A stretch of DNA of 64,000 nt. Origin: Triatoma infestans (lineage: Eukaryota; Arthropoda; Insecta; Hemiptera; Reduviidae). Each line of letters starts with the position of its first letter. Within the stretch, counting starts at the first letter, position 1. Of the stretch, positions 1-13,384 are shown in pieces. The DNA lies in assembly GCA_011037195.1 (NCBI GenBank), contig JAAEAF010006430.1, positions 82,307-146,306 of the forward strand, written 5' to 3'. A program made the position numbers and the translations under genes. Below the pieces are notes generated by a model that saw only the letters and a list, made by a program, of their open reading frames with translations, was not told the DNA's origin and ran no database searches.

Positions 1-720
1 ATGTTTAGCAATCTTATATCAATGGCAGAATCTAAACTTAATAAAATCACTTTTTTGAAGAAAGCTTAAACCAACCCTCCCCCAAACCCCCATAAATGAA
101 CTTTACCGGAAAAAAATTTCAACTAAAAGTGATAGGCCTCTATATTCATAATTAGTGTAACATATTTAATGAAATCCTTCGGTGTTTTTGTGGAGAAAAT
201 TGGAAAACAATAGTAAATAAGCACTTCCGGTCAACCAAGTTGTTTCAAACTCAGCATTTTAGCAACACATTTACTTCTAATTAATATTATATATATGAAA
301 GAATTGTATAATAAACTAAAATAGCACTTTGTGGTAAAACATAACACCTCCGCACTATCAAAAGCCTCCTTAAATGAATTTTTCCAGAGAAAAGTTTCAT
401 TTAAAAGTTGTAGCTTTTGTATGTGTAGTTGATATACAAAGTTTAAAGAAAATCGCAACAAATCAATTCCGGTTATGGTATTTGATAGATAACATAATGT
501 CGAATCCCATGGTGATACCTGTGAACGGAATGTCCAGTTTGAACTTTCTGCGATTTTTCGTCTTTGAGCTATGCTGTTTACATACATACATACATACATA
601 CATACACACACAATTTTCTAAAAACCATTTTTTCCTACAGGAGACCTCAAAACGTGAATTTCCTGTGAAAACTAGATAATCCGCACTAAGGTAATTTTTC
701 CGGAATATTCGCTTAAAAAA
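1..720 (+). repeat. CTTCCGGT repeat copy
   Basis: Contains GCACTTCCGGTCAACCAAGT, AATCGCAACAAATCAATTCC, GTTTGAACTTTCTGCGATTT, a CATA microsatellite (578-606) and GGAGACCTCAAAACG. It runs off the left edge. Confidence 0.75.
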
Positions 721-904
721 GAAGAAGAGTTTTTCCTACTTAAAGGGGCCCCCGCGATATATTTATTTCTGGTACAAATTCCATTTCAAAAATCTGACTG
801 ACAAAGAATAATAAACATGACCAATATGTTAAGAAATCAAAGTACTGTAGGAAATTCCTGTGTCCAAATTAATGCGTACGTAATCCATATTAATTAATCA
901 ATAT

Positions 905-2140
905 TAATCTTCTTCTTCTTTCTTGGCATTACAGCCCATGTAAGGCCCTAGAGCCTCCTCAATTACTTACTTACGTACTCCCTGGCTCTACAGGTCGGGG
1001 TGACCCTAGGCCTTACGAACTATCTCTTTCCTATTCTCTCTATCCATAGCCGCCTGATCTAGTTCCTCACTCCCAGCGTCCTGGCATCCCTGCCCACTTC
1101 ATCCTTCCATCTACTTCTCGGTCGCCCTCTTCTTCTTTTTCTAACTACTTCAGCCTCTAACGTTCTTTTTGGCATTCTCGTTTCGGCCATCCGTATGGCG
1201 TGACGAGCCCAACGGAGTCTTCCAGCTTTTATAAAGTTAATTATATTCTCATTCTCTAGTATCTGCTCAATTTCTTGATTATTTCTTAATTTCCATCGAC
1301 CATTAACCTATGTTGCTCCATATATACGTCTTATTATTTTTCTCTCAAAGGCTCTCAGCTTCTGAACATAGTCTGCTGGCAGACACCAGGTTACTGCGCC
1401 GTAAGTAAGCAATCAATGTTTTATAAAGTTTAATTTTAGTTTTTCTAGAAACCAACTGGGATCTAAAAAGTTAAAGATTAGCAAAATATGCTCTATTTCC
1501 AGCCATCAGTCTTCTTTCAATTTCGGCACTTATTTGTTTTCATTATTAATGGAAGATGCCAGGTATGAGAAGGAAGATACTTTTTCAAACGTGAAGCCTT
1601 GTAATTTAATGCTAGTCATTCTGCTATTACCTGTACTTGAGGAAATTAGCATATATTTGGTTTTATTTTCATTCATTATAAGCCCTACTTTCTGGCCGAT
1701 AGATAAAATTAGTTGGAATGCTTCGTCTAGCGCTGACCCACTTTTAACCATGATCACCAAGTCATCGGCATACGCATATACTTGCCAGGTTTTATCAAGC
1801 ATCGTTCCAGATTTAATTGCATTCTTCACTACTGAATGGAGAGCCACATTAAAAAGCGTACCTGCCTCGTCGAAAGGATCTCTGACTCTATTGCCTATCA
1901 TTACCTTAGCACAGGCATCCCTCCAGGTCATAAGAATCAATCGTATTAATTTATTCGGTATCCCATGTTCCTTAAGGAAGTTTAAGAGAGCCGTTCTCTT
2001 CACACTGTCGAATGCTTGTTTATAGTCGGTGGAGGTCTATATCATATTCATAGCAGATTTCCATTGTCTGCCGAGCGCGAAGATTTGAACGATTGTACTT
2101 CTACCAAGGCGAAACCTCCATTGGTTCCATTGGCTCCATT
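905..2140 (-). pseudogene. Second dead LINE copy, related to the 2.2-3.8 kb element
   Basis: On the - strand, palm sequence FRLGRSTIVQIF and DYKQAFDSVKRTALLNFL (with a stop between them) runs into 2003-1530, which carries VYAYADDLVIMVKSG. It is followed by a decayed thumb and the C-terminal motif KAGRLRWARHAIRMAE with RRRGRPRSRWKDEVGRDA down to about 1060. The plan is the same as the neighbouring copy, but the sequence is diverged. Confidence 0.75.
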
Positions 2141-2189
2141 GGTAGTCACCCAATATTTTTTCCTTATATAGGTTTAACTTTTTTAATAT

Positions 2190-3835
2190 CAGATTGGAGA
2201 GCAATTTATAAGAGCCTCCTCAATTACATTCCTCTATCCTCTCTCTCTCCAGCCATCCGTCTACACCTTCTCACCAACAACCTGAGGTCTTGTTCCACGT
2301 CATCCATCGCATCCGTGGTCTTCCTCTACTTCTTCCTCCTCCCAGATGGCCAGTAAACAACTTCCTCGGTATTCTGTCATGCTCCAATATTTCCAGGTGA
2401 CCCAACCACCTCAACCTTCCACGTTTCACCATTCCCACCTCGTCCTGTTCACCGTATAGTTCTTTTATCTCCTGATTTGACCTCATTCTCCATATTCCAT
2501 CCTGTCTTACAGGGCCAAATGTTTTCTTCAGGACCTTTCTCTCCCATACACTGAGAAGTCGCTCATCCTGCCGAGTAAGCGTCCAGGTTTTACTACCCTA
2601 GATGACAACCGTCCTTAATAAGGTACAATATTAACTTGGCTTCCCTAGATAGCTGATTGAAGCGCAGGGCTTTCTGTAAAGACCAGTAGCATTTATTGCC
2701 GGCTGCTATTCTGGCTTCTATGTCTATACTGACTTCATTTATATCTGTGATAACAGCCCCATGGTACCTGAAGGTTTTAACCACTTCAAACTTATGGTTC
2801 CCAAGACATATTGCTTCCTGGTCATTCCTTTTTTTGGTCCGCATATACTTTGTCTTCACTTCGTTGGCAGCAAGTCCAAGTTACTGGCTTCTTTAGTGAA
2901 CTCTTCGAAGACTCCTAAGAAAGCCGGTATAGTTCGAGCCGACAAAACTACATCATCTGCGTAAGCCAGATGCTGGCTCATCCTATTAAAAATGGTGCCT
3001 CCGGGATTGGCATGGATTGCCCTAATAGCCTTCTCCAGTGCTAAGTTAAGCAACATCAGGGGCAATGGATCCCCTTGCCTCAAGCATTTCGAAATTACGA
3101 AGTCTTTCGATATGGAGCCTAATGCCTTCACACAGCCTATTGAGTGCATAAGAGTCATACGTGTCAGCCTTATTAATTTTTTTGGCAAATGACACATCCA
3201 ACGGAGCGGTTCTTCCCAGTCCAAAGTATCCTAGGCTTGCTTTAAATCTATAAATAAGTGATGCACATTATATTCATGGCCCGTTTCCAACATAATCCTA
3301 ATAGAGAGAATGATGTCCACAGTGGATCTTCCTTCTCTAAATCCAGATTGGTATTCCCCTACTTCTTTGCTAATCCACTTTCGCAAGCGACTCAACAGCA
3401 AAACGGCTAATACCTTGTTAGCTGCATCCAGGAGAGAAATACCCCGGTCGTTCTCACACTTCATTTTCCTACCCTTTTTAAAAACTGGGTATATGACACT
3501 TTTCGACCGCCCCTTAGGCATTACCTCATTCATCCAGAAACTGCAGATTATATTGTAAATTTCCCTACATAGAGCCTCTTCTGCATACCTCACTTGCAGC
3601 CTTATTGTTTTTTAAGTTGGCCACGGCCTCCATAACTTCCTCTATCTCTGGTGGTTCCTGAGCGTCTTTATTTTCCTCTTCCCCAAAATTCCCCAGTTTT
3701 ATCTCCATTCCTTCTGTTCTTTCCAAATCCGCTAGTTCAGTATTGAGCAGGCCTTGGAAATGTTGAGACCACCTTTTCAGTATGTTCTCCCTGTCTCCCA
3801 ATAATATTCCTCCTTCATCCTAGAGAAATCCACTG
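2190..3835 (-). pseudogene. Dead non-LTR retrotransposon (LINE), RT and C-terminal region
   Basis: Reverse transcriptase pieces in several frames on the - strand. Fingers/palm 3593-3231 carry RGISLLDAANK and YQSGFREGRSTVD. Palm 3224-2856 carries GDPLPLMLLNLALE and the catalytic LAYADDVVLS. Thumb 2859-2593 carries ARIAAGNKCYWSLQKAL. The C-terminal end 2486-2271 carries RLRWLGHLEILEHDRIPRKL and GRSRGRPRMRW. The order matches an RTE/CR1-like ORF2 without an RNase H domain. Frameshifts break the ORF and the endonuclease is missing upstream. It lies just upstream of a second copy of a related element in the same orientation. Confidence 0.8.
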
Positions 3836-4621
3836 TTGGAATCAAAAACACTTCTCATGCTCTTTATCCCTTATAAAACTGCCTACTATTATTAGTTTCG
3901 AAATCTTTCTGTACTTCTCTAAGCTATCTATATTAATGCCAGATATTATTTTATAATTGAGATATTATGAGAATTTTAACGAATTGTAAAAAGAATAACA
4001 TTATTACACGATTATTAAAAAATATGTTGGAGAGGGGAGAAGCAAGCAACACATATTCAATTTACAGTAATGTTTTTTTTTTCTTAAACCGCAGGATGAA
4101 AATGAATAGAATTGAGAACAGAGTATTAGTTTCACTATTAATCACAACAATCTATCGTAATTCTATTACTTTCTCTTACTGTTTGGAATGTGTCAAATTG
4201 ATGAAATCGAATTTACAACGAAAATAAATGTCTGATGGACCCGATATGAATATGAAAAGAAAAATTTGGTGTGAACGACTCATCTGACTTTCTTCTACTG
4301 CCATTAAAACGATTATAAAATTAACAAAGTTTCTTTAAATATAGAAATAATTAGTTGATATATTATACCCTGCAAGAAGGTTATTGTACAAGTATAAGTG
4401 GGACAAGCAAGTGCAAGATGGTGACCAGTGAAAGTATCTGCAAGATTTCAAGATATCTTTATCATCAGCAACTATGAGTCATCACCACATTGGACAGCAT
4501 AACCCACGAAATACAGAATAAGAACCCGTTACTAGTTTACTACTGTAGTTGCCCCGTATTATGACCAAACTGTACCTGTCATTACAGTACTATTTGTTTT
4601 GTTAAAATAAACACAAAAACT
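3836..4621. other. AT-rich intergenic DNA
   Basis: No coding, RNA or repeat signal seen beyond a T9 run at 4073. Confidence 0.5.
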
Positions 4622-5265
4622 GGTGTGACGCACACACACACGACTTTCTCTTATCCCACCCTCCACTCTACATAGTTTTGTAATAAACTAATTTTCTTCC
4701 AACTTATAATTTTTACTTTTACTGGATGTGATTGGCTTATCTTCAATTTTATATCAATTGGGGAATCTAAATTTAATAACATGGTTTTTTTTAGAACCAT
4801 TCTCACCTCCTCCCACGAAGCTTCTTTGAATGAATTACTTGGAAAAAAAGATCCAAACAAAAGTTAGTACTCCAAATTGTTAGTATTCCGATTTGTACAG
4901 TTAGTATTGCAAATTTAAGAAAATCCGTCGGTGTTTTCATGGTGAAAATGCAAACAAAAAAAAACTGTTTAAAATAATGCACTTCCGGTCAGCCAATTTT
5001 CTTCAAACTTCGAATATTTTTTTTTTCCCTTTCGGCGCATCAACTTCTTGGTTATTAGCGCCAACTTCGAATATTAGAACATATTTAATTCTAATTAATA
5101 TTATTTAGCTAAGCAATCGTATAATAAACTAAATTAGCACTTTAGAGGGAAACATAACCCCACCTTGCCTCCAATGAGTTTACCCTGAGACATATAGATA
5201 ACTTACTGTCGGATCCAATGGTGATTCCCAACGAATCCACGAATCCATGTTAATTTTTACAGGTA
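4622..5265 (+). repeat. CTTCCGGT repeat copy (with SINE-tail insertion)
   Basis: Starts TGGTGTGACGCACACACACA CGACTTTCTCTTA; GCACTTCCGGTCAGCCAATT at 4979-4998; interrupted at 5019-5062. Confidence 0.75.
5019..5062 (-). repeat. 44-bp SINE-tail insertion with 13-bp target-site duplication
   Basis: Only the poly-T and the 3' terminal region of the SINE (related to GGCGCATCAAC...ATTAGCGCC) are inserted within a CTTCCGGT repeat. AACTTCGAATATT occurs perfectly at 5006-5018 and 5063-5075. Confidence 0.75.
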
Positions 5266-5269
5266 TTAG

Positions 5270-6190
5270 GGGAAAAGCAATGTTAAGTTTTGTTCCTCTT
5301 AAGTGGCATTCTATTACCTACAAATTTACAAATTATTGCACCCAATAAACAATATTCACTAAAAATCTATTAAATCCATTGCGAAAATTCCGAATTTGAA
5401 AAAAGTCATTAACCGAAAATGGGTCTGAAACGAATTTTTCGGGATGTCCCTAGAAAAAAAAGGATACAACGATTTTGTTTTAAACCTAAAGCTACTTGCA
5501 CACATATCTGAAAGAAGTGCGAGTGAGCTTTCAAGTTTTTATTTTAATTTTTGAATTTTTAAAATAACCGATATTGGAATAATTGAAATTATGTTTTTTT
5601 TTAAACATATGTCTAGACATGATGTTAAATTGGTGTTCTTTAAACATGGATGCGATTTATTAATCAATGTTCAGGCAGGAAAACCTGTTACTATATAACC
5701 TCATACTAAAGTAAACAATCCTTCAATCGAAACCAAACAATATCAAACTAGTTGATAATTTTCATAGAAAATTCCTAACTACTATAAATATAAGCAAATA
5801 TATCATATATTGACAAAACAACAGAACAAATACTAATAAGAATATTATCAATAAATAAGATAATTAATTGGGGAATTAAGATAACAATTAAACAAATATT
5901 TGTCATTGTTCAGAGGTTGTTGTAAACTTTATAGCTTTGTTGACTAATTGTACTTGAATGAATCATTACAAACAAAAAGAAAATTTAAACTCTCAATCAA
6001 GTATCCGCTAATTTATTCAAAGAAACTGGATACAATAATTAATGTAGTATCTATTACATATTTCCCAAATTTATTTCAGGAACAGATTTAATCAACCCTT
6101 GTTTATACCAAGTATAAAAACAGTTAGAAAGGAAGAAGTGATTCCGAGCGGCCCAATCACAATCCTAGAGGACCTACTATATCACCCAGT
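5270..6190. other. AT-rich intergenic DNA
   Basis: No feature recognised; the open frames are short. Confidence 0.5.
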
Positions 6191-6194
6191 TAAC

Positions 6195-6935
6195 TTACAC
6201 TATCACAGCAGTAAGTAAAGCCATGCTATTCACAAGCAGGTCCCAAAACCGCCGTCCGAGTATCTCGAGTTATTGGGTAACCAAACCTTATGCTAGCCAA
6301 GGCCTCTCTGTGCCCATATAGGTACACCAAAGAACAATAACAACAAGCTGGATGTAGGAAGGAGTCTAATGAGACCCGCAAAACCCATACAAATCGGACC
6401 ATAATCTTAAAGGGAAATAGCCTAAGCTCTTCCACAGATATTCTATTACGACCAAAGGTCCTGCATCCAATTTCTTCACAACCCAAGCAATCTGTCTGTT
6501 ATATAATGATACAAAGGTACTCTACAAAAGAAGTCTGGCATGAGCTTTATTTCATAGAGATATCTTCTTAAACCGTATGACTAGTAAGGGCAGACATCTA
6601 AGAGAGGCCCTTGAGGGAAACAGCAACATCTCACTAATAGCCCTGGCTGGACACCCAATGAGCATCTTAGACTGCCGACAATCCACTGAGCTCATCCGTA
6701 GGAATGGATGCATAAAGCCGTCCATGCTTGGAAACTCAACATACATGTGCCCAAACACACCAACAGCTCAAGGCTGGGGGCCAATGAAGGAGGGAGAGAC
6801 GCTTAATTTGGCCAACTGTATCCATCTCCTCATTCCCATAATGATCTTGTCGCGGGTAATCACCGCTCGAGTTGGAGGAATCTCGGGCCCTCAGGCAAAA
6901 AACAGAAGACATGGGTCTTTTCATTAGTTTTGATT
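6195..6935 (-). pseudogene. Remnant of an RNase H-bearing LINE, 3' part
   Basis: Reads on the - strand through a degraded RNase H end (YGNEEMD), a GHMYVEFPSMDGFM-like stretch and CEEIGCRTFGRNRISVEELR, with several frameshifts. It shares its order and the FGRNRISVE motif with 18560-19265, so both belong to one family. Confidence 0.6.
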
Positions 6936-7019
6936 GATTTATATATTTATATGGCTGTTATTCAGTTACGAATTTCACATAGAACTGGAAATGTACATAT
7001 ATATGCCTCTGAAATATAA

Positions 7020-7745
7020 TTAGGCTAACAACGTCCAACTTCCGCTAAACTGATTTTCTTCAATCTCAGAATTTTGACAACAGTTTTTATTACGATTATA
7101 TAGACCTGGTAATTAAGGTGGCACTTAAGATGAAAGTCCTAAGGTCACCTCTCTCCCAGACCCCCCTCCTAAAAATAAATTTTCCCGGAAAAATGTTTGA
7201 AGTAAAAGTTGGAGCACCGTTTATCATTAGTTGATATAACAAGTTCTAAGAAAATTACTGGAGCTGATTTCGAAAAAATCGCAGACAACTGAAAAATCTA
7301 CTTATTAAAGAGGTACTTCCGATGACCGATTTGACGCAAACTTCATTTTCGCGTCCCCTGGTAATAAACACATACATATACAGGGAGGGAAATTGGAACC
7401 TTTCTCAGGCTCCAAGAACCTCCAAACTATATACAAATATATTTCCATTGAAAATTTGACAAGATCGTAATATTTCCTCTTTGTGAGCAGTAAGAGAGAG
7501 AATAAATAAACAAACAAACAAAGAACATACTAAAGCTGCGCTTCTTGTTGACTAATTTTGACGGAAATCTTCGTCTGATATATGAATAGATTCCAAATTT
7601 GAGTTCCCTGCGATTTGTAGTGTTTGAGATATTTCGTTCAAATACAATACACACACTTATACTGGTCATTTGTTAAAAGATTTTCCGTTTTCAGAAAACT
7701 TCAAAACAAGTATTCCCACAGTGCAAACTCATTTCCGACCACCGT
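7020..7745 (+). repeat. CTTCCGGT repeat copy
   Basis: CAACTTCCGCTAAACTGATT, the GGTACTTCCGATGACCGATT sub-unit at 7311-7330, and GAAAACTTCAAAACAAG near the end. Confidence 0.65.
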
Positions 7746-7749
7746 GAAC

Positions 7750-8555
7750 TCATATCTTGTAACAGACTTATAAACAAAGTTATTTATTACAAATTAAAAT
7801 TTGAAATACATTTTTGCAATAACATTAAGAAAATTGAAAAAAATAAATGGTTATTTTTAAAACATCCTAAATTATATTTTTAAATGTTACATACATTTTT
7901 ATGACGATGTAATAATATTACATTATGTAATTAGTGTAACACAGAGGTAACGCAGAAAGAAAGGTTTGCAACCTCAACCAAAACAGCTATAACCATCTAA
8001 TAACCTCATCTATATTATTTAGTGTAGAATTTCAAAACACAACCACAGCATACCTAATTACTTTCAGTGGCTAGCAATTTCACAAGTTAATTTAAATAAC
8101 CACACCACAACAAAATAAAAGTATAATTTAATTAGTTTAAAGACACATCAAACAAACAAAATTATAGGCTATAGCTCTAGAAAATATAGACGAGATGTTC
8201 GCCATATTAAATGAAATAACTACAAGAATAGTATGTCAGCGTTGGCAAGGAAGCGCTGCTTGCTGTCAACCAACTTTTATATAATGAATTTGCTGTTATA
8301 TATAAACACACACACACACCCATCATAGGTTAGTTTTTACATTACCTTTTCTTACTGCTTTTAACAGGAATACTGCCCCCGAAGGGTGATGAAGTAGACT
8401 AGCCACTTTTTCTGGGGTTTTGGCGGGCATCACAGCCTACACAACCCATATCACTGACCCTTCCTGCATCACGCAATACAGAGAGGTGCTTGCAGAGATA
8501 GTTGTGAGAGTTGGTACACCATATCTCTGACACATATACCCACGCAAAAGATTAC
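7750..8555. other. Intergenic DNA
   Basis: A CA run at 8305 and a GC-richer stretch at 8370-8530 (GGGGTTTTGGCGGGCATCAC) with no recognisable protein. Confidence 0.4.
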
Positions 8556-8559
8556 ACAT

Positions 8560-8720
8560 AGTTTACATTTGGATCAGAGACATTTTCCGTGCTAGCCTGC
8601 GTCATTTTGTGGTCATCGACTAGTTTCGGGCGTTCGCCCATGATCCGGATGCGTTTGTCAGACAGTGTGATAACACAGACTTGCACAGAGCAAATTCAGT
8701 TCATACTAAATCTGACACCT
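8560..8720 (-). repeat. Copy of the foldback/hammerhead-like family
   Basis: Same GGGCGAACGCCCGAAACTAG and CGATGACCAC block on the - strand. The CUGANGA part is mutated (GGATCA). Confidence 0.6.
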
Positions 8721-8874
8721 AAAGTTGCCACAATACATCATTCAGATCACAGTAGAGTTGCTTTACGCCAGCTATTTCCCTAACAAAAAATCCTAAAGGA
8801 ATATTGTGACCGTGTCAAATTTTCAGAAATGAATTTGGAAATTATATATTTCTATGTCTCCGACTTTCTCCAAT

Positions 8875-9425
8875 AAAATATGGTGTGAAACACTTACTGA
8901 CTTTGTCTAACTGCGATTTACAGAAATGACAAATTTTCTTCACATTTATAATTCTTAGTAGACGTTTAGTTTACTGAAACCTGCCGGTGTTTATATGGAG
9001 AAAATCAAAGGAAACTGAAAAACCAGTTTTGTAAAGTCGCACTTCCGGTCAACCAATTTCCTTCAATTCGGAATTTTGCCAACATATTTCATTTTGATCA
9101 ATATTATGTAGATGATAGAATCGTATAATAACCAAGTTTAAAGAATATAGCAAAAAACTGAAAAATCCACTCAGTAAAGTGTTACTTCCGGTTGACCAAT
9201 TTTGATCAAAACCATTTGTCGGCTGCCAATTAAACTAAATATCAAGTTTGAACTTTCTGCCATTTTCCGTTTTGAGTAGTGCTGACCACACACACACTCG
9301 CACACACACACAGAGTGTCTAAAAACCACTTTTCCACTTTTTTTTAATAATCTGGCCCAAACTTTCAACAACTGTAGAAAAAAGTAAAAAATTCATTATA
9401 TAAGAAATTGTTTCTCCCAGAACTG
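8875..9425 (+). repeat. CTTCCGGT repeat copy
   Basis: TGGTGTGAAACACTTACTGA end, then two CACTTCCGGT / TACTTCCGGT sub-units (9045, 9184) and the CA stretch 9286-9313. Confidence 0.75.
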
Positions 9426-9429
9426 TGAG

Positions 9430-10080
9430 AATTATAAGAGAAAGTACAGATTTTATTTTTTGTTCGATTACATTCTTAATTTCCGGTTCTTCAGAACTAA
9501 CTAATTGACCTCTTATAATAACTTAATGTTCACTGGCCGCAACAACGCACTAAGTTGTAGACTTTGTTCCGTTGGTATTTGAAGTATGCCGCCGGAGAGG
9601 AAATGTGCGGTGAGGATGTGACTCACATTTGAAAGCGTATGCTGGTAGACAGAACTGTTGTACTGCAGAGAGGGGTACTTTGGACCCAATATGTCCGTCC
9701 ACTATGAGGGCAATGTACCCCCACATAGCACATACACATTACACTAACCTCTATTGTTCATATTTTCGTACCATTCTATTTACATTAACTACTACTCCTG
9801 GCTTTATCCGTCTGCGGTTTTTATTGAATCCATTTTTATGATATAATCAACAACAAATTTACGTCACAAAAGAAAACAAACAAAAAACTACGTAAGTACT
9901 ACTTTAGTATAATCTACGCTTCTACCAACTGTATAATTTAAAGTACTGTAGAAGCATGGGCAGAATTCTAATTTTGAAGAATATTGGTCGACCGGAAGTG
10001 CGACTTTGCAGAATAGATATCTGAGTTATTTAGAATTTTCTCGCAAAAGCACAGGGATTTTCTTTAAACTTGGAGTGCTG
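9430..10080. other. Intergenic DNA before the minisatellite
   Basis: GC-richer unclassified block at 9535-9740. A reverse CTTCCGGT fragment lies at 9955-10080 (GGTCGACCGGAAGTGCGACT). Confidence 0.4.
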
Positions 10081-10083
10081 ACT

Positions 10084-11256
10084 GCACACATACATACCTA
10101 CCACTATTACTGTAACATTACTAATACCTGTCACATACATACTTACCACTATTACTGTAACATTACTACCACCTATCACATACATACCTACCACTATTAC
10201 TGTAACATTACTACTACCTGTCACATACATACCTACCACTATTACTGTAACATTACTAGTACCTGTCACATACATACCTTCCACTATTACTGTAACATTA
10301 CTACTACCTGTCACACACATACTTACCACTATTACTGTAACATTACTACCACCTATCACATACATACCTACCACTGTTACTGTAACATTACTATTACCTG
10401 TCACATACATACCTACCACTATTACTGTAACATTACTACCACCTGTCACATACATACCTACCACTATTACTGTAACATTTCTACTACCTGTCACATACAT
10501 ACCTACCACTATTACTGTAACATTACTACTACCTGTCACATACATACCTACCACTATTGCTGTAACTTTACTACTACCTGTCAGATACATACCTACCACT
10601 ATTACTGTAACATTACTATTACCTATCACATACATACCTACCAATATTACTGTAACATTACTACTACCTATCAGATACATACCTACCACTATTACTGTAA
10701 CATTACTACAACCTATCACATACATACCTACCACTATTACTGTAACATTACTACTACCTATCACATACATACCTACCACTATTACTGTAACATTACTACC
10801 ACCTATCACATACATACCTACCACTATTACTGTAACATTACTACTACCTGTCACATACATACATACTACTATTACTGTAACATTACTACTACCTGTCATA
10901 TACATACCTACCACTATTACTGTAACATTACTACTACCTTATCACATACTACCTACCACTATTACTGTACATTACTACTCCCTGGCACCTTCATACCTAC
11001 CACTACTACTGTCACATTACTCTGACCTTCACATACGATACCTACAACTATTTTTTTTTTTTTTGGGCGCAGCGCTGCCCTTGGCCATTACCCCCCTTAC
11101 CCTATTCATGTACATGTTACTACTAACCTATCCAGACCATACCTTAGCCCTATTACTGTAACATTAATACTACCTATCACATTCATACCTACCACTATTA
11201 CTGTAATATTACTACTACCTGTCACATACATACCTACCACTATTACTGTAACATTT
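10084..11256 (+). repeat. 45-bp minisatellite, about 25 copies
   Basis: Unit approximately CACATACATACCTACCACTA then TTACTGTAACATTACTACTACCTGT. It is regular to about 10930, then decays, and is interrupted at 11050-11100 by a T-rich, GC-rich insertion. Since 45 is a multiple of three, both strands keep long open frames (339 and 294 codons). These reflect repeat structure rather than genes. Confidence 0.95.
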
Positions 11257-11259
11257 CTT

Positions 11260-12645
11260 CAGACATATTGATTTTAGATGTTTGTGGGGCCCCCAGTTAT
11301 GTTCTAATTTATACTACCGCCACAACTTGGCTGATTGGGTCACAGTAGTCTGCTATATAGGACATATATATATATATATATAAGCCCAACAACCTTTTTA
11401 TGGCACGCCCAACTGAACATTTATAAACACTGGATTTTAATGTCAATTAAATAATTGTATTAACTGCAGTAAGAGGAAGTGGTTTGAGTGTTTCACACCA
11501 AATTTGTTTCGTATTCGACACATTATATCCACACACACACACACACACACATGTATAATATGTATGCATGTATGTGTTTATTTAGTTGAATGATCACTGG
11601 CTACTAGAGTAATGTTAAGTGTAGGAATGTTGAAGTGATGGGCACAAATAATAATGGCATACAGAGATAGAGAGAGACATAGTTACAGTCATTAATATTG
11701 TAGAGGGAAATGTGAATGTCAACTAAGTGCAAGTGTTGACAACCTCAAATAATAACACAATTGTACAGAGTACACAAACAACACATTTATATTTACTGTT
11801 TTATTTCATCATATACTTCCATCTATAAACATTAAATATATATTTTTTTAAATTAGACAACAAAACAAGTAAAAAGCAAAGCCATCACACAGAAGCCTAT
11901 TTAGCTAACAACCCGGAAAGGAGTTCAAAAACAGCTGACGAAATATTTCCCATAATTCATAGCGCTGACTAATATGTTGTTCTGTTTATAAACAGTTTTC
12001 TTTTATAAATACACAAATTTGCTTATTTAAAAAAAAATAGTGTTGCTGGAAAAGTGGGAATAACAAATGAAGACAATGTTGCCATAATATGGACATAACC
12101 TGGAAATACAGATAAAACAATAAGATATGTGACAAGTAAGTGTAGCTGTTAAGTACAAATTGACTTTAGGTGATTTCTGGGGCTGTGTCAATGGGATTGG
12201 GGGCTGTATTAGATTATCAATACATTCGGCGAACAATATTTCTGTGGCCTGACAGTAGCGCGACTGACAAGGGCATAAGGCCTCTTTGCCAGCTGTTTAT
12301 TACATTGTACAGAATTAGGGGGATAACTATTTCATAATATTTGAAAAAGAGAATAGAAATTTAATATCAGAACTTCATTGAACTCTAAAAGATAAAATAT
12401 ATATAGATAAGGCATTCATTAAACATGAGGTGATTCATTCTACTACACAGATAATTCCAAAATTAAATATTTTTCTTTTTAATCTTGGCCAGGAAAATTT
12501 TTATACACAAATTATTCAACTTAAAATTTCTTGGAAACTAAATACCACAAATACCTAAGACGTGTTTTAGACAACTTCTATAGTTTGACTATAACGAATA
12601 CATTTTACGACAATTTTTTATATGGAACTGAAACAGAAAAGGAAA
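11260..12645. other. AT-rich intergenic DNA
   Basis: TA and CA microsatellites (11363, 11529) and an AGAGAG tract at 11670; otherwise nothing recognised. Confidence 0.45.
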
Positions 12646-12649
12646 TTCT

Positions 12650-12945
12650 CTTCAAAAGTGAAATTTTTATTATTGTCTAAAAATTTGTTCGTATTTAGGA
12701 CAGAAAGTTGAACTGAACATGACCACATTACTATCGCAACGCCCTCTGCCAGTCCCTAGCAAAACTTCTAAAGCCCAACTTACGCTGATCACCCAAAATA
12801 GAATCTATTTTTTTTCGGAAAAATGTTTCAAACAAATGTGTGATAGATTTATATTTACAGCTACTAATCCAAGTTTAAAGAAAATCGTAGCAGCCGTTTT
12901 CCAAAAATTACGAAAAACTCTGAACTGATTTTACTTTTTTTATTT
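12650..12945 (+). repeat. Partial CTTCCGGT repeat copy
   Basis: Contains TTTAAAGAAAATCGTAGCAG and the AAAATGTTTCAAACAAATGTG stretch. The CTTCCGGT box itself is lost. Confidence 0.5.
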
Positions 12946-13384
12946 CAATTAACTGAGAGGGGGGAATACAAATTATTTGAATGTTTCGAAGGTTAAAATT
13001 GAAATTTTACCAGTGGCCTGTCTGATGTATATCAGTAAGCAAGTAAGTTGCCTCTATTTTGTAATCTCTTATCAAGGTTTCCACCCCTGGATACATGGCC
13101 TCTATCTGACATTCACCGCCTTGACTAGAACTTTAAAAATGTTTATCATGATACACTTTATGTGTGATTGCTAATCACAATTGCTTTAATTAATGGTGTG
13201 GATAGGTCCTCATTATTACTACCATATTAAGGATGTTTAATCCTTATAAACCGAGGCGGTTTTTTTAAATAAGTTCCGTTTGGAAAGTGCTAAGTGCTGG
13301 TAAGCGTTGTAGGAATGTGCAGTAGCTGAATGTTGGATATATTGCCGCAGTCAGCTTCCACGCAACACGTGTGAGCAACTGAAA

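Noticed and set aside
10006..11025. 339-codon open frame (His/Tyr/Thr-rich) and its 294-codon antisense partner
   Set aside because: Both are by-products of a 45-bp minisatellite whose period is a multiple of three; no start context or splice structure.
11045..11105. SINE tail inside the minisatellite
   Set aside because: Poly-T followed by GGGCGCAGCGCTGCCC only loosely resembles the SINE end, and no duplication could be shown.
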